Under the pieces are notes generated by a model that was not told the origin of the DNA, ran no database searches, and saw only the letters and a list, made by a program, of their open reading frames with translations. A DNA stretch of 7,711 nt, from contig JAXDHQ010000224.1 in NCBI GenBank assembly GCA_034664395.1, positions 1 through 7,711 of the forward strand, read 5' to 3'. Position numbers and translations under genes: made by a program. Positions 1-6,045 of the stretch are shown piece by piece. The DNA is from JAOPZW01 sp034664395. Its GTDB lineage: Bacteria; Actinomycetota; Thermoleophilia; Solirubrobacterales; Solirubrobacteraceae. Positions within the stretch are counted from its first letter, which is position 1. Every line of letters begins with the position of its first letter.

Positions 1-177
1 GGCGTTCTCGAAGTGGCTGCGGATCGGGCAGCCCGGCGTGGTCAGCGAGACGGTGACCCGGACGTGGGCGTCGGCCCCGTCGATCGAGCGCACCATCTCG
101 AGCTCGACGATGGTACGGCGCAGCTCCGGGTCGATGTCGGCTTCAAGGGACTTGAGGATCTCATCGCGGGACGGCAT
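1..177 (-). CDS. mrp: Mrp/NBP35-type Fe-S carrier ATPase, N-terminal part (runs off left edge)
   Basis: Only the first 59 codons lie in the window. They read MPSRDEILKSLEADIDPELR and continue through VELEMVRSIDG to LTTPGCPIRSHFENA. This is the MIP18/DUF59 fold that precedes the P-loop ATPase in bacterial Mrp (ApbC) proteins: the DPELR turn, the ELxMV strand and the conserved cysteine in TTPGCP are all present. Mrp proteins bind and hand on iron-sulfur clusters in the cytoplasm. The ATPase domain lies outside the window, so a stand-alone MIP18 protein (SufT/PaaD-like) is possible, but the GCPIR segment favours Mrp. I chose the ATG at 177-175 because MPSRDEI is a usual family beginning. An in-frame ATG at 186 adds MEG and has no Shine-Dalgarno. 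The GGAGGG before ATG-177 is only one base away, too close for normal use, so the message may be leaderless. The gene lies downstream of a GC hairpin and probably has its own promoter. Confidence 0.75.
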   Translation of the reverse strand, partial: MPSRDEILKSLEADIDPELRRTIVELEMVRSIDGADAHVRVTVSLTTPGCPIRSHFENA

Positions 178-224
178 GCCCTCCATTCTGACAGGGCCCG
201 CGCCCGAGCTCCCCGGACCGACGA

Positions 225-252
225 CGAGCGGGCCGCCGGGGCGGCCCGCTCG
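225..252 (-). terminator. GC-rich hairpin after the H1-like gene
   Basis: A perfect 13-base inverted repeat, CGAGCGGGCCGCC at 225-237 and its complement at 240-252, is separated by two bases. It lies about 35 bases past the stop codon of the leftward H1-like gene and about 48 bases before the Mrp start. There is no T-run on the leftward strand after the stem (it continues TCGTCGGTCC). It therefore resembles the U-less stem-loops often found at gene ends in high-GC actinobacteria rather than a canonical intrinsic terminator. It could instead stabilise the 3' end of the mRNA. Confidence 0.6.
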
Positions 253-286
253 CGAGGAGGGGGAGTCGTGCTGCCGGGCTCGCCGG

Positions 287-892
287 CTAGACGACGTCGC
301 TGGCGCGCTCCTGCGCGTGCGTGGCCGTCCGCGTGCCGCGGGTCAGGCCCGTCTGCAGCAGGTTCTGGGCCCGGGCGGTGAGCAGGTCGGCCTGCGCGGC
401 GACGCCGCGCCGGCGCACGATCGCCTGCTTGGTGACGTCGCGGCGCAGCGAGGTGACCTCGCGCTCGACGCGCCTGCGAGCCTTGCGGACCTCGCGCTCC
501 AGGCGCTTGCGCTCGCTCTTGCCGCGGCGCTCGAAGCGCTTGAGGTCGCTGCGCAGGCGCTTGCCCTGCGCGGCGAGCTCCTTCTCGGCGCTCTCGCGCG
601 AGAGCTTGCGCACGCCGTCGACGGTCGCGACCAGGGTGTCGCGGGCGACGAAGGCGGCGCCCACGGGGACGAGCACGGCGCGCTCGACGTACTCCTGCGC
701 GCGGTCGACGGGCGTCCGGGCCAGCTCGCGGCGGGTCTCGGCGGCCTTCTTGGCGGCGGTCGAGCGCTTGCGCGCCTCGGCGGCCTGGGTGCGGCTGCGC
801 GTCGCCGCGGCCTTCTTGGCGGCGGTGGAGCGCTTGGTCGCGCTCGCGGCGCGCTTGGTCGTGCTGGTGCTGGGAGTGCTCTGCTCGGCCAT
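287..892 (-). CDS. Basic histone-H1-like, AAKKA-repeat coiled-coil protein
   Basis: Predicted protein of 201 residues in three parts. Residues 1-60 are a disordered tail rich in K, R, A, T and S, with two exact copies of KRSTAAKKAA (20-29 and 42-51). Residues 61-97 form a milder amphipathic stretch (AQEYVERAVLVPVGAAFVAR). Residues about 98-160 are a long, extremely charged helix rich in R, K and E, likely a coiled coil. AAKKA tails occur in eukaryotic H1, bacterial H1-like nucleoid proteins and the tail of mycobacterial HbhA, so a role in binding DNA or another polyanion is inferred; a granule-associated phasin-like role is an alternative. There is no signal peptide or membrane segment. ATG-892 is preferred over the in-frame GTG at 898 because GAGGA lies seven bases upstream of it. 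The gene appears monocistronic, with its own promoter and a hairpin after it. The coding call is firm; the function is not. Confidence 0.8.
   Translation of the reverse strand: MAEQSTPSTSTTKRAASATKRSTAAKKAAATRSRTQAAEARKRSTAAKKAAETRRELARTPVDRAQEYVERAVLVPVGAAFVARDTLVATVDGVRKLSRESAEKELAAQGKRLRSDLKRFERRGKSERKRLEREVRKARRRVEREVTSLRRDVTKQAIVRRRGVAAQADLLTARAQNLLQTGLTRGTRTATHAQERASDVV
741..836 (-). repeat. Two 30-bp direct repeats within the H1-like gene
   Basis: Bases 741-770 and 807-836 are identical except at one position (c761 versus g827). The copies are 66 bases, or 22 codons, apart and each encodes KRSTAAKKAA. Near-identity at synonymous positions suggests a recent in-frame duplication or gene conversion rather than convergence on a similar peptide. 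Confidence 0.85.
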
Positions 893-899
893 GGTCACG

Positions 900-904
900 T
901 CCTC
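900..904 (-). promoter_or_regulatory. Ribosome binding site of the H1-like gene
   Basis: GAGGA on the leftward strand ends seven bases before the ATG at 892-890. This spacing decides the start in favour of ATG-892, because GTG-898 would leave only one base between the site and the codon. It is the clearest Shine-Dalgarno in the window; most other genes here are coupled or look leaderless. Confidence 0.7.
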
Positions 905-942
905 GGCTAGGAAGTTCGTTCTCGGTTCGCTCGGACGCCGCG

Positions 943-971
943 AGGCTACCCGTCGAACACATGTTTGTAAA
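943..971 (-). promoter_or_regulatory. Housekeeping-sigma-type promoter for the H1-like gene
   Basis: On the leftward strand, TTTACA (971-966, five of six matches to TTGACA) is followed after exactly 17 bases by TAGCCT (948-943), which fits the TAnnnT form of the -10 element. Transcription would start near 936 and give a leader of about 44 bases that includes the GAGGA site. The -35 sits in a short A/T-rich island (around 955-972) that stands out from the GC-rich surroundings, and it begins just past the metalloprotease stop codon. It contains the small inverted repeat GTTTGTAAAC (963-972) and an ACATGT palindrome (959-964), possible operator sequence. Confidence 0.7.
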
Positions 972-974
972 CCG

Positions 975-2018
975 CTAGGAGCCGGCGGTTACAGATCGAA
1001 CCTGCGTTCGACGCGCCCAGGCCGCGGGATCGTCGAGCTCGGCCAGCGTCGGCACCATCTCGGGCGCGCTCCACGCGCGGTTGAGCCCCTCGATCCCCCA
1101 GCCGCGCACGACGGCGTCGCAGAAGCGCTTGCCGACGAGGTACTGACGCATCTTGAGGTCGAGGCCGATCATGCGCTCGAGCAGCTTGACCAGCGGCGGC
1201 TTCTCGCTGCGGCGGCGCTCGAGCGCCTCGCGCAGCCGCGGCAGCGACGGCAGCACCGGGCCGCCGGCCGCGTCCATCACGTGCTCGGCGTGGCCCTCAA
1301 TGAGCGCCATCGTCGCCTGCACGCGGTCGATGAGCCCCTTGCGCTCGGGGCCCGCGACCGCGTGGACGAGCCCGCCCTCGCGGACGCCGTCCCACATCGC
1401 GCGCAGGTCGTCGACCTTCGGCAGGCGCAGCAGCGCCGCGGGGTCGACCTCGACCTTGAGCGACGCGAGCAGCTCCGACAGCATCGCCGCCAGGTGCTCG
1501 CGCAGCCACGGCACGCCGGTGAACTGGACCGCGTGCGTGATCTCGTGGAAGACCACCCACTCGAGCAGCTCGGCCTCGTCGGCCTCGAACTGGCTCGCGG
1601 CCTCGCGCAGGTTGGGCGCCACGAGCAGCAGCCGGGGCGGGCGCTCGGGGTCGAGCAGCGCCAGCTCGTACTGGCCGAGGACCGAACGGCCCATGAAGCC
1701 GACCAGGCCGCCGGCCTCGACCGCGACGACGCCGCCCCCGACCGACTGCAGCGGACCGCTGCCCAGGCGCGCCAGCACCGGGTCCAGCGTGCCGCGGATG
1801 GTCTCGAGGTTCGCCCGCGCCCACGTCCGCCGGTCGACCATCTCCGGCGGCGGCGGCGGCGTGGACGGCTCGAGCCGCGAGTAGGCGGTCACGCGCTCGA
1901 AGGCGCGGGCGGTCATCGCCTCGAGGTCGGCCGCGCCGCCCAGCGGCGGCGTGAGCGCGCCGGAGTCGCCGCCCGCCACCGCGTCGGCCACCCGCTCGGC
2001 CAGGCGCCAGTCGGCCAT
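975..2018 (-). CDS. Zinc metalloprotease of the DUF2342 / zincin_2 family
   Basis: Predicted cytoplasmic protein of 347 residues. The zinc site is HEITH (H158, E159, H162), followed by a helix and then LIEGHAEHVMD (239-249), where E241 is the likely third ligand and glutamate-rich helix typical of gluzincin-like folds. The surroundings (ELLEWVVFHEITHAVQF, GPxRKGLIDRVQATMALIEGHAEHVMD, LDLKMRQYLVGKRF) match the actinobacterial family Pfam calls Zincin_2 (DUF2342). Some members are labelled 'coenzyme F420 biosynthesis associated' from gene neighbourhood only. No substrate is known to me. A PPPPP run at about 54-58 separates a short N-terminal part from the rest. There is no signal peptide. The start codon ATG (2018-2016) overlaps the TGA of the upstream phosphatase by one base, with no Shine-Dalgarno before it, so translation is probably by reinitiation. 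The active site looks intact. Family confidence is high; the biological role is unknown. Confidence 0.88.
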   Translation of the reverse strand: MADWRLAERVADAVAGGDSGALTPPLGGAADLEAMTARAFERVTAYSRLEPSTPPPPPEMVDRRTWARANLETIRGTLDPVLARLGSGPLQSVGGGVVAVEAGGLVGFMGRSVLGQYELALLDPERPPRLLLVAPNLREAASQFEADEAELLEWVVFHEITHAVQFTGVPWLREHLAAMLSELLASLKVEVDPAALLRLPKVDDLRAMWDGVREGGLVHAVAGPERKGLIDRVQATMALIEGHAEHVMDAAGGPVLPSLPRLREALERRRSEKPPLVKLLERMIGLDLKMRQYLVGKRFCDAVVRGWGIEGLNRAWSAPEMVPTLAELDDPAAWARRTQVRSVTAGS

Positions 2019-2884
2019 CAGCGCGCGGGGAGCGTCGCCAGCTCGGCGAGCGCCCGGTCGGTTCGGGCCGCGACGACGGGCGACCGCGGCTCCAGGTCCA
2101 GCGGCGCGCCCAGCGGGTCCTCCATCGCCGTGAACGCGACGCGGCCGCCGCTCTCGCGGACGATGAGCTGCCCGGCCGCGGCGTCGACCGCGCGGCAGTT
2201 CCACAGCGTCGCCATCCCGTCGACGCGCGTGGCCGCCACCTGGCACAGCGACACGGCGATCGAGCCGATCGCGCGCAGGCGGCCGGTCACCTTGACCAGC
2301 GCGTCGCTGGAGGCGGCCAGCCAGCGCGGGTCGGCCGACTCGATCGCGACGAGCTCGAGGCGGCCGTCGGGCCGGCGGCGCTCGGGCTGCGGCGTGGCCA
2401 GCGGCTGGTCGTCGAGGAACGCGCCCAGCCCGCGGGTCGCGCGCCACTCCTCGCCCGGCCCGAGGTCGTAGACGTAGCCGAAGACGACGTCGGCCATCGT
2501 CGGGCCGTCCGCCACCGCGATCGACAGCGCGTGGTGGGTGAGCCCGCGCTTGGCGTTCAGCGAGCCGTCGATGGGATCGATGACCACGAGCGGCGGGTCG
2601 CCGCCCGCGCCGTAGTCGACGAGCCCGCGCTCCTCCGAGACCGCGGTGAAGCGGGCGCCGGCGGCGTGCAGGCGGTCGAGCTCGCCGAAGACGGCGTCCT
2701 CGGCCGCGGCGTCGATCACCAGCGTCCGGTCGCCCCCCTCGCCGCGCTCGCCGGTCTCGATGACGCGCTCGCTGCTGGTGGGGTGCTCGACCAGCACCTC
2801 CCGCAGACCCTGCGCGGCCCGGCGACAGGCTCCGAGCCAGTCGAAGGAGAGAAGCTCGGGCGGCGCGTCCGAAGCTGTAGCCAT
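2018..2884 (-). CDS. Inositol monophosphatase-family phosphatase
   Basis: Predicted protein of 288 residues, normal for the family (about 260-290). Metal-binding motifs are in order: D58 followed by AAAEDAVFGEL, SEERG (E84, E85), DPIDGS (103-108, usually DPIDGT) followed by LNAKRG, and VDAAAGQLIVRESGG (233-247), which corresponds to WDxAAG...EAGG. These bind two or three Mg2+ ions that hydrolyse a phosphate monoester. The family includes inositol-1-phosphatase (SuhB/IMPase), fructose-1,6-bisphosphatase, histidinol-phosphatase and PAP phosphatase, and the sequence alone does not fix the substrate. It heads a leftward pair with the metalloprotease. An in-frame ATG at 2893 would give a longer N-terminus (MRHMATAS), but that codon abuts the predicted -10 box and has an SD-like AGGA only one base before it. 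ATG-2884 is therefore preferred, giving a leaderless or very short-leader mRNA. Confidence 0.88.
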   Translation of the reverse strand: MATASDAPPELLSFDWLGACRRAAQGLREVLVEHPTSSERVIETGERGEGGDRTLVIDAAAEDAVFGELDRLHAAGARFTAVSEERGLVDYGAGGDPPLVVIDPIDGSLNAKRGLTHHALSIAVADGPTMADVVFGYVYDLGPGEEWRATRGLGAFLDDQPLATPQPERRRPDGRLELVAIESADPRWLAASSDALVKVTGRLRAIGSIAVSLCQVAATRVDGMATLWNCRAVDAAAGQLIVRESGGRVAFTAMEDPLGAPLDLEPRSPVVAARTDRALAELATLPAR

Positions 2885-2892
2885 GTGCCTCA

Positions 2893-2899
2893 TATCCTA
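2893..2899. promoter_or_regulatory. Overlapping bidirectional -10 elements between phosphatase and helicase genes
   Basis: Rightward, TATCCT (2893-2898) fits TAnnnT and lies six bases before the GTG at 2905. Leftward, TAGGAT (2899-2894) fits the same pattern and lies nine bases before the ATG at 2884. The two boxes share five bases of the near-palindrome ATCCTAGG. With normal -10 to start spacing, transcription would begin at or very near both start codons. I see no good -35 hexamer on either side. This is inferred from spacing and motif only. Confidence 0.5.
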
Positions 2900-2904
2900 G
2901 GGGC

Positions 2905-5900
2905 GTGCCCGATCCGCTCGACGGCCTCACCCCGGCGCAGCGCGAGGTCGTCGCGGCGTCCGGTGGTCCGCTGCTCGTCGTCGGCGCCGCCGGCACCGGA
3001 AAGACGCGCACGCTCCTGCACCGCCACGCGTGGCTGGCGACCGTCGGCGGGCTCGCCCCCGAGCACGTGCTCGCCCTCACGCCGACCGAGGCGGCGGCCG
3101 ACGCGCTGCGCGCCGGCGTGGAGGACGAGCTCGAGCGCGGCTTCGAGGAGCTGGCCGTCCACACGGTCCACGGCTTCTGCGCGCGCCTGCTGCGCGACGA
3201 GGCCCTCGAGGCCGGCCTGGACCCCTTCGTCGTGCCCGTCACGCCGGCCGACCGCCTGGCCATGCTGCTCGAGCGGGTCGACGAGCTGTCGCTGCGGGTC
3301 CACGACTTCCAGGGCAACCCGGCCACGCTGCTCGCGTCGGTCATCGCCCGGATCGACCGCCTCAAGGAGGCGATGGTCACCGTCGACCAGGTGGCGCGCT
3401 GGGCCGTCGGGCTGCCCGGCGGCGACGAGCGAGCCGAGCGCGAGCGCGAGTTCGCGACCGTCTACGAGGCCCACGACAGGATGCTGCGCGAGCAGGGCGC
3501 GCTGGACTTCGGCGACCTGCTGCTCGGCGCGGTCGCGCTGCTCGACGGCCGACCCCACGTCCGCGCGCGGACGAGCGCGCACTGGCGCCACGTGCTCGTC
3601 GACGACGTCCAGGACCTCGAGCTCGCGGCCCTGCGGCTCGTCGTCCTGCTCGGACGCGAGCACGGCGGCGTCACCGCCGCCGGCGACGACGACTGCGCGG
3701 TGCGCCGCGGCCGCGGAGCGCCGCCGCGCAACCTGCGCGCGCTGGCCGCCGAGCTCCCGGGCGTCCGGTCCGTGCGCCTGGAGCGCTCGCTGCGCGCGCC
3801 CGCCACCGTGCTCGCGGCGGCCCAGGCGGTCGTCGCGCCGATCGAGGACCGCATCCCCAAGGCGGTGCAGGCGCCGCCGGGTGGCCGCGTGCGCTTCTGG
3901 CGCTGCGCCGGCGAGCGCGCGCAGGCCCAGGGCGTGGCCGCCGAGGCCGCGCGCCTCGTGCGCGCCGGCGTCGCGCCGGACGAGATCGCCGTGCTCGTTC
4001 GCTCGGTGCGCAACGAGGGGCAGGCCGTCGCCGTGGCGCTCGAGGAGCGCGCGGTGCCCTACCGGCTGGCCGGGGCGACCGCGTTCTTCCAGCGCGCCGA
4101 GGTCAAGGACGTGCTGGCCTGGATGCGCCTGCTGCTCGACCCCGGCGACGCCGGCGCGGTCGTCCGCGCGCTGGCCCGGCCGCCGGTCGAGCTGCGCTCG
4201 ATCGACATCGCGCGCTCGGTGCAGATCGCGCGCCGGCGCAAGCTCGACATGGTCGGCGCGCTCGTCGCCGCGACCGAGTCGCCGCAGCTCCCGCCCGAGG
4301 CGCGCGAGCGCATCCTCGGCTTCCTCAAGCTGCACCGCGCGGCCGCCGCCTGGCTGGACACGGCGCGCCCCGACCTCTTCGTGCACCGCCTCATCGACCG
4401 CCTGGGGCTGCGCCGCCAGCAGCTCTTCGCCGCCCAGGCCGACGTCGTCGAGCGCCTGGTCTCGCTCGCCCGCCTGGGCGACATGGCCGCCGCCTACGTG
4501 CGCCGGGCGCCCCAGGCCACGGGCCGCGACTTCGCCCGCTACGTGGCGGCGGTGGCCGAGGCCGGCCTGCACGACGACGAGGAGGGCACGCCCGAGCCAC
4601 GGCCGGGCGCCGTCTCGGTCATGGCCATGCACGCGGCCCAGGGGCGCGAGTTCCGCCACGTGTTCGTGGTGGGCCTGCAGTCGTCGCGGATGCCCGGCGC
4701 GCGCCGGCGGCTGGCCGAGCCGATCCCCGACGCGCTGCTGCACGAGGAGCTGGCGACCGACACGCGCTCCGAGCACGCGGCCGACATGCGCCGCCTGCTG
4801 CACGTCGCGATGACGCGCGCCGGCGAGGGGCTCGTCCTCGCCTACGCGACGCGCACCGACAGCGGCGCGCTCGCCCACCCGTCGCCCTTCCTGGAGGAGG
4901 CGCGCGCCGCCCTCGGCGCCGAGTACGAGGAGCGCGACGAGGAGCTCTTCGGCCCCGACGAGTCGCTGCACGCGACGTTCGCCACGCTGCGCGACGAGCT
5001 GCTGCGCTCGATCCCGCGCACCGGCACGCGGCTGGGCGAGCTGCGCATGGACACCGACCTCGACGTCGCCCACGGGTCGGTGCGCTACCTCGAGCTGGTC
5101 AAGCTCGCCGCGCTCATGGGCCGCCCCGAGGGCCAGTCTGTCGCCGACGCGCTGCCCGGCATCAACGCGGCGCTGCTCGGCGCCGTGACCGCCCAGCAGC
5201 GCGAGATCCTGCAGACGAGCTCCCTCGACGACCTGCTGCTCGACGCCGAGCGCGACGCGCGCGCCCGCGCGGCCGCGATCGCCGCCCGCGACGAGCCCTC
5301 GCTCGAGCCGTTCCTGCCCACCCGCGGCGACGGCCTGCTGCTCAGCGCGTCGGACATCGAGACCTACCGGACCTGCCCGCTGAAGTACAAGTTCGCGCGC
5401 GTGTTCCGGATCCCGAGCGAGCCGACGCTCAACCAGCGCTTCGGGATCCTCGTCCACCAGGTGCTCGAGCGCTACCACCAGGGCGGCCGCGCGGGGTCGC
5501 TCGACGAGCTGCTGGGCCTGCTGGAGGCGGGCTGGCGCCGCGGCGGCTTCGGAGGCTCCGACCAGGAGCGCCAGCTCCACGCCAAGGCCGACGGCGCGCT
5601 GCGTCGCTACCACGACCGCTTTCGCAGCGAGGCGTCCGAGCCGCTGTGGTTCGAGCGCGCCTTCACGTTCCGCCTCGGCGCGCACACGCTGCGCGGCCGC
5701 GTGGATCGCGTCGACCGGCTGCCCGACGGCGGCTACGAGCTCATCGACTACAAGACCGGGCGGCCGCGCAGCTCGGCCCAGCTCCGCGAGGACGTCCAGC
5801 TCTCGCTCTACGCGGTCGGCGCCCGCGAGGCCTGGGGACTGCCCGACTCGCGCCAGTCCTACCTCTACGTCCTCGACGACGCCAAGGTGCCGCTCCCGGT

Positions 5901-6045
5901 CGACGAGGTCGACCGCGACTGGATCACCGACACCGTCTTCGAGGTCGCCGACGGCATCCTCGCCCAGGGCTTCGAGCCGACGCCGTCATATGCCGCCTGC
6001 TCGATCTGCGACTACCGGATCGCCTGTCCGGCGGCCGAGCGCTGA
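2905..6045 (+). CDS. UvrD/AdnA-like superfamily 1 helicase fused to a RecB-type Fe-S nuclease
   Basis: Predicted protein of 1046 residues, close to mycobacterial AdnA and AdnB. The motor has a Q motif (LTPAQ, Q12), Walker A GAAGTGKT (27-34, K33), motif Ib VHTVHGF (85-91), motif II VDDVQD (232-237), motif III GDDDCAVRRGRGA (260-272), motif IV LERSLR (R297), motif V MAMHAAQGREF (573-583) and motif VI MRRLLHVAMTRA (628-639, R638). The C-terminal PD-(D/E)XK nuclease has LLLSASDIETYRTCP, GILVHQVLE (H851), GRVDRVD (D934, D937), ELIDYKTG (D948, K950) and QLSLYA (Q965). C824 plus C1032, C1035 and C1041 match the AddB/Cas4-type 4Fe-4S pattern. The expected role is DNA end resection in double-strand-break repair. 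Oddities: motif II has D234 where glutamate is usual, and motif III has C264 where glutamine is usual and lacks its aromatic residues. No partner subunit is in the window. The GTG start is chosen because the Q motif follows at once. The stop overlaps the next gene as TGATG. Confidence 0.9.
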   Translation: MPDPLDGLTPAQREVVAASGGPLLVVGAAGTGKTRTLLHRHAWLATVGGLAPEHVLALTPTEAAADALRAGVEDELERGFEELAVHTVHGFCARLLRDEALEAGLDPFVVPVTPADRLAMLLERVDELSLRVHDFQGNPATLLASVIARIDRLKEAMVTVDQVARWAVGLPGGDERAEREREFATVYEAHDRMLREQGALDFGDLLLGAVALLDGRPHVRARTSAHWRHVLVDDVQDLELAALRLVVLLGREHGGVTAAGDDDCAVRRGRGAPPRNLRALAAELPGVRSVRLERSLRAPATVLAAAQAVVAPIEDRIPKAVQAPPGGRVRFWRCAGERAQAQGVAAEAARLVRAGVAPDEIAVLVRSVRNEGQAVAVALEERAVPYRLAGATAFFQRAEVKDVLAWMRLLLDPGDAGAVVRALARPPVELRSIDIARSVQIARRRKLDMVGALVAATESPQLPPEARERILGFLKLHRAAAAWLDTARPDLFVHRLIDRLGLRRQQLFAAQADVVERLVSLARLGDMAAAYVRRAPQATGRDFARYVAAVAEAGLHDDEEGTPEPRPGAVSVMAMHAAQGREFRHVFVVGLQSSRMPGARRRLAEPIPDALLHEELATDTRSEHAADMRRLLHVAMTRAGEGLVLAYATRTDSGALAHPSPFLEEARAALGAEYEERDEELFGPDESLHATFATLRDELLRSIPRTGTRLGELRMDTDLDVAHGSVRYLELVKLAALMGRPEGQSVADALPGINAALLGAVTAQQREILQTSSLDDLLLDAERDARARAAAIAARDEPSLEPFLPTRGDGLLLSASDIETYRTCPLKYKFARVFRIPSEPTLNQRFGILVHQVLERYHQGGRAGSLDELLGLLEAGWRRGGFGGSDQERQLHAKADGALRRYHDRFRSEASEPLWFERAFTFRLGAHTLRGRVDRVDRLPDGGYELIDYKTGRPRSSAQLREDVQLSLYAVGAREAWGLPDSRQSYLYVLDDAKVPLPVDEVDRDWITDTVFEVADGILAQGFEPTPSYAACSICDYRIACPAAER

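Noticed and set aside
1846..1862. GGC/CGG triplet run in the metalloprotease gene as a possible unstable microsatellite
   Set aside because: It simply encodes the PPPPP linker with GC-rich proline codons and is too short to be notable at this base composition.
321..2471. 716-codon plus-strand frame across the H1-like, metalloprotease and phosphatase genes
   Set aside because: It spans several genes that are clearly coded on the other strand, including their promoter, and its translation is compositionally biased with no recognisable domain.
2019..3380. Upstream extension of the metalloprotease frame to give an 801-residue protein
   Set aside because: The extension is an out-of-frame reading of the phosphatase gene and the antisense of the helicase. 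The family's N-terminus begins at ATG-2018.
3601..3720. Helicase gene as a pseudogene because of altered motifs II and III
   Set aside because: The frame is intact for 1046 codons, the other motor motifs and all nuclease and cysteine residues are kept, and codon use is uniform, so it looks like a maintained gene.
2890..5685. 931-codon open frame on the minus strand opposite the helicase
   Set aside because: The translation is low-complexity (runs of RR, AR, GR, HV) with no motif. It arises because GC-rich codons in the helicase rarely make stops on the other strand.
3030..6044. Long plus-strand frame running into the ABC ATPase gene, apparently giving a 1243-residue fusion
   Set aside because: The part before 6045 is an arginine/alanine-rich out-of-frame reading of the helicase. 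Only the segment from ATG-6045 on is a real protein.
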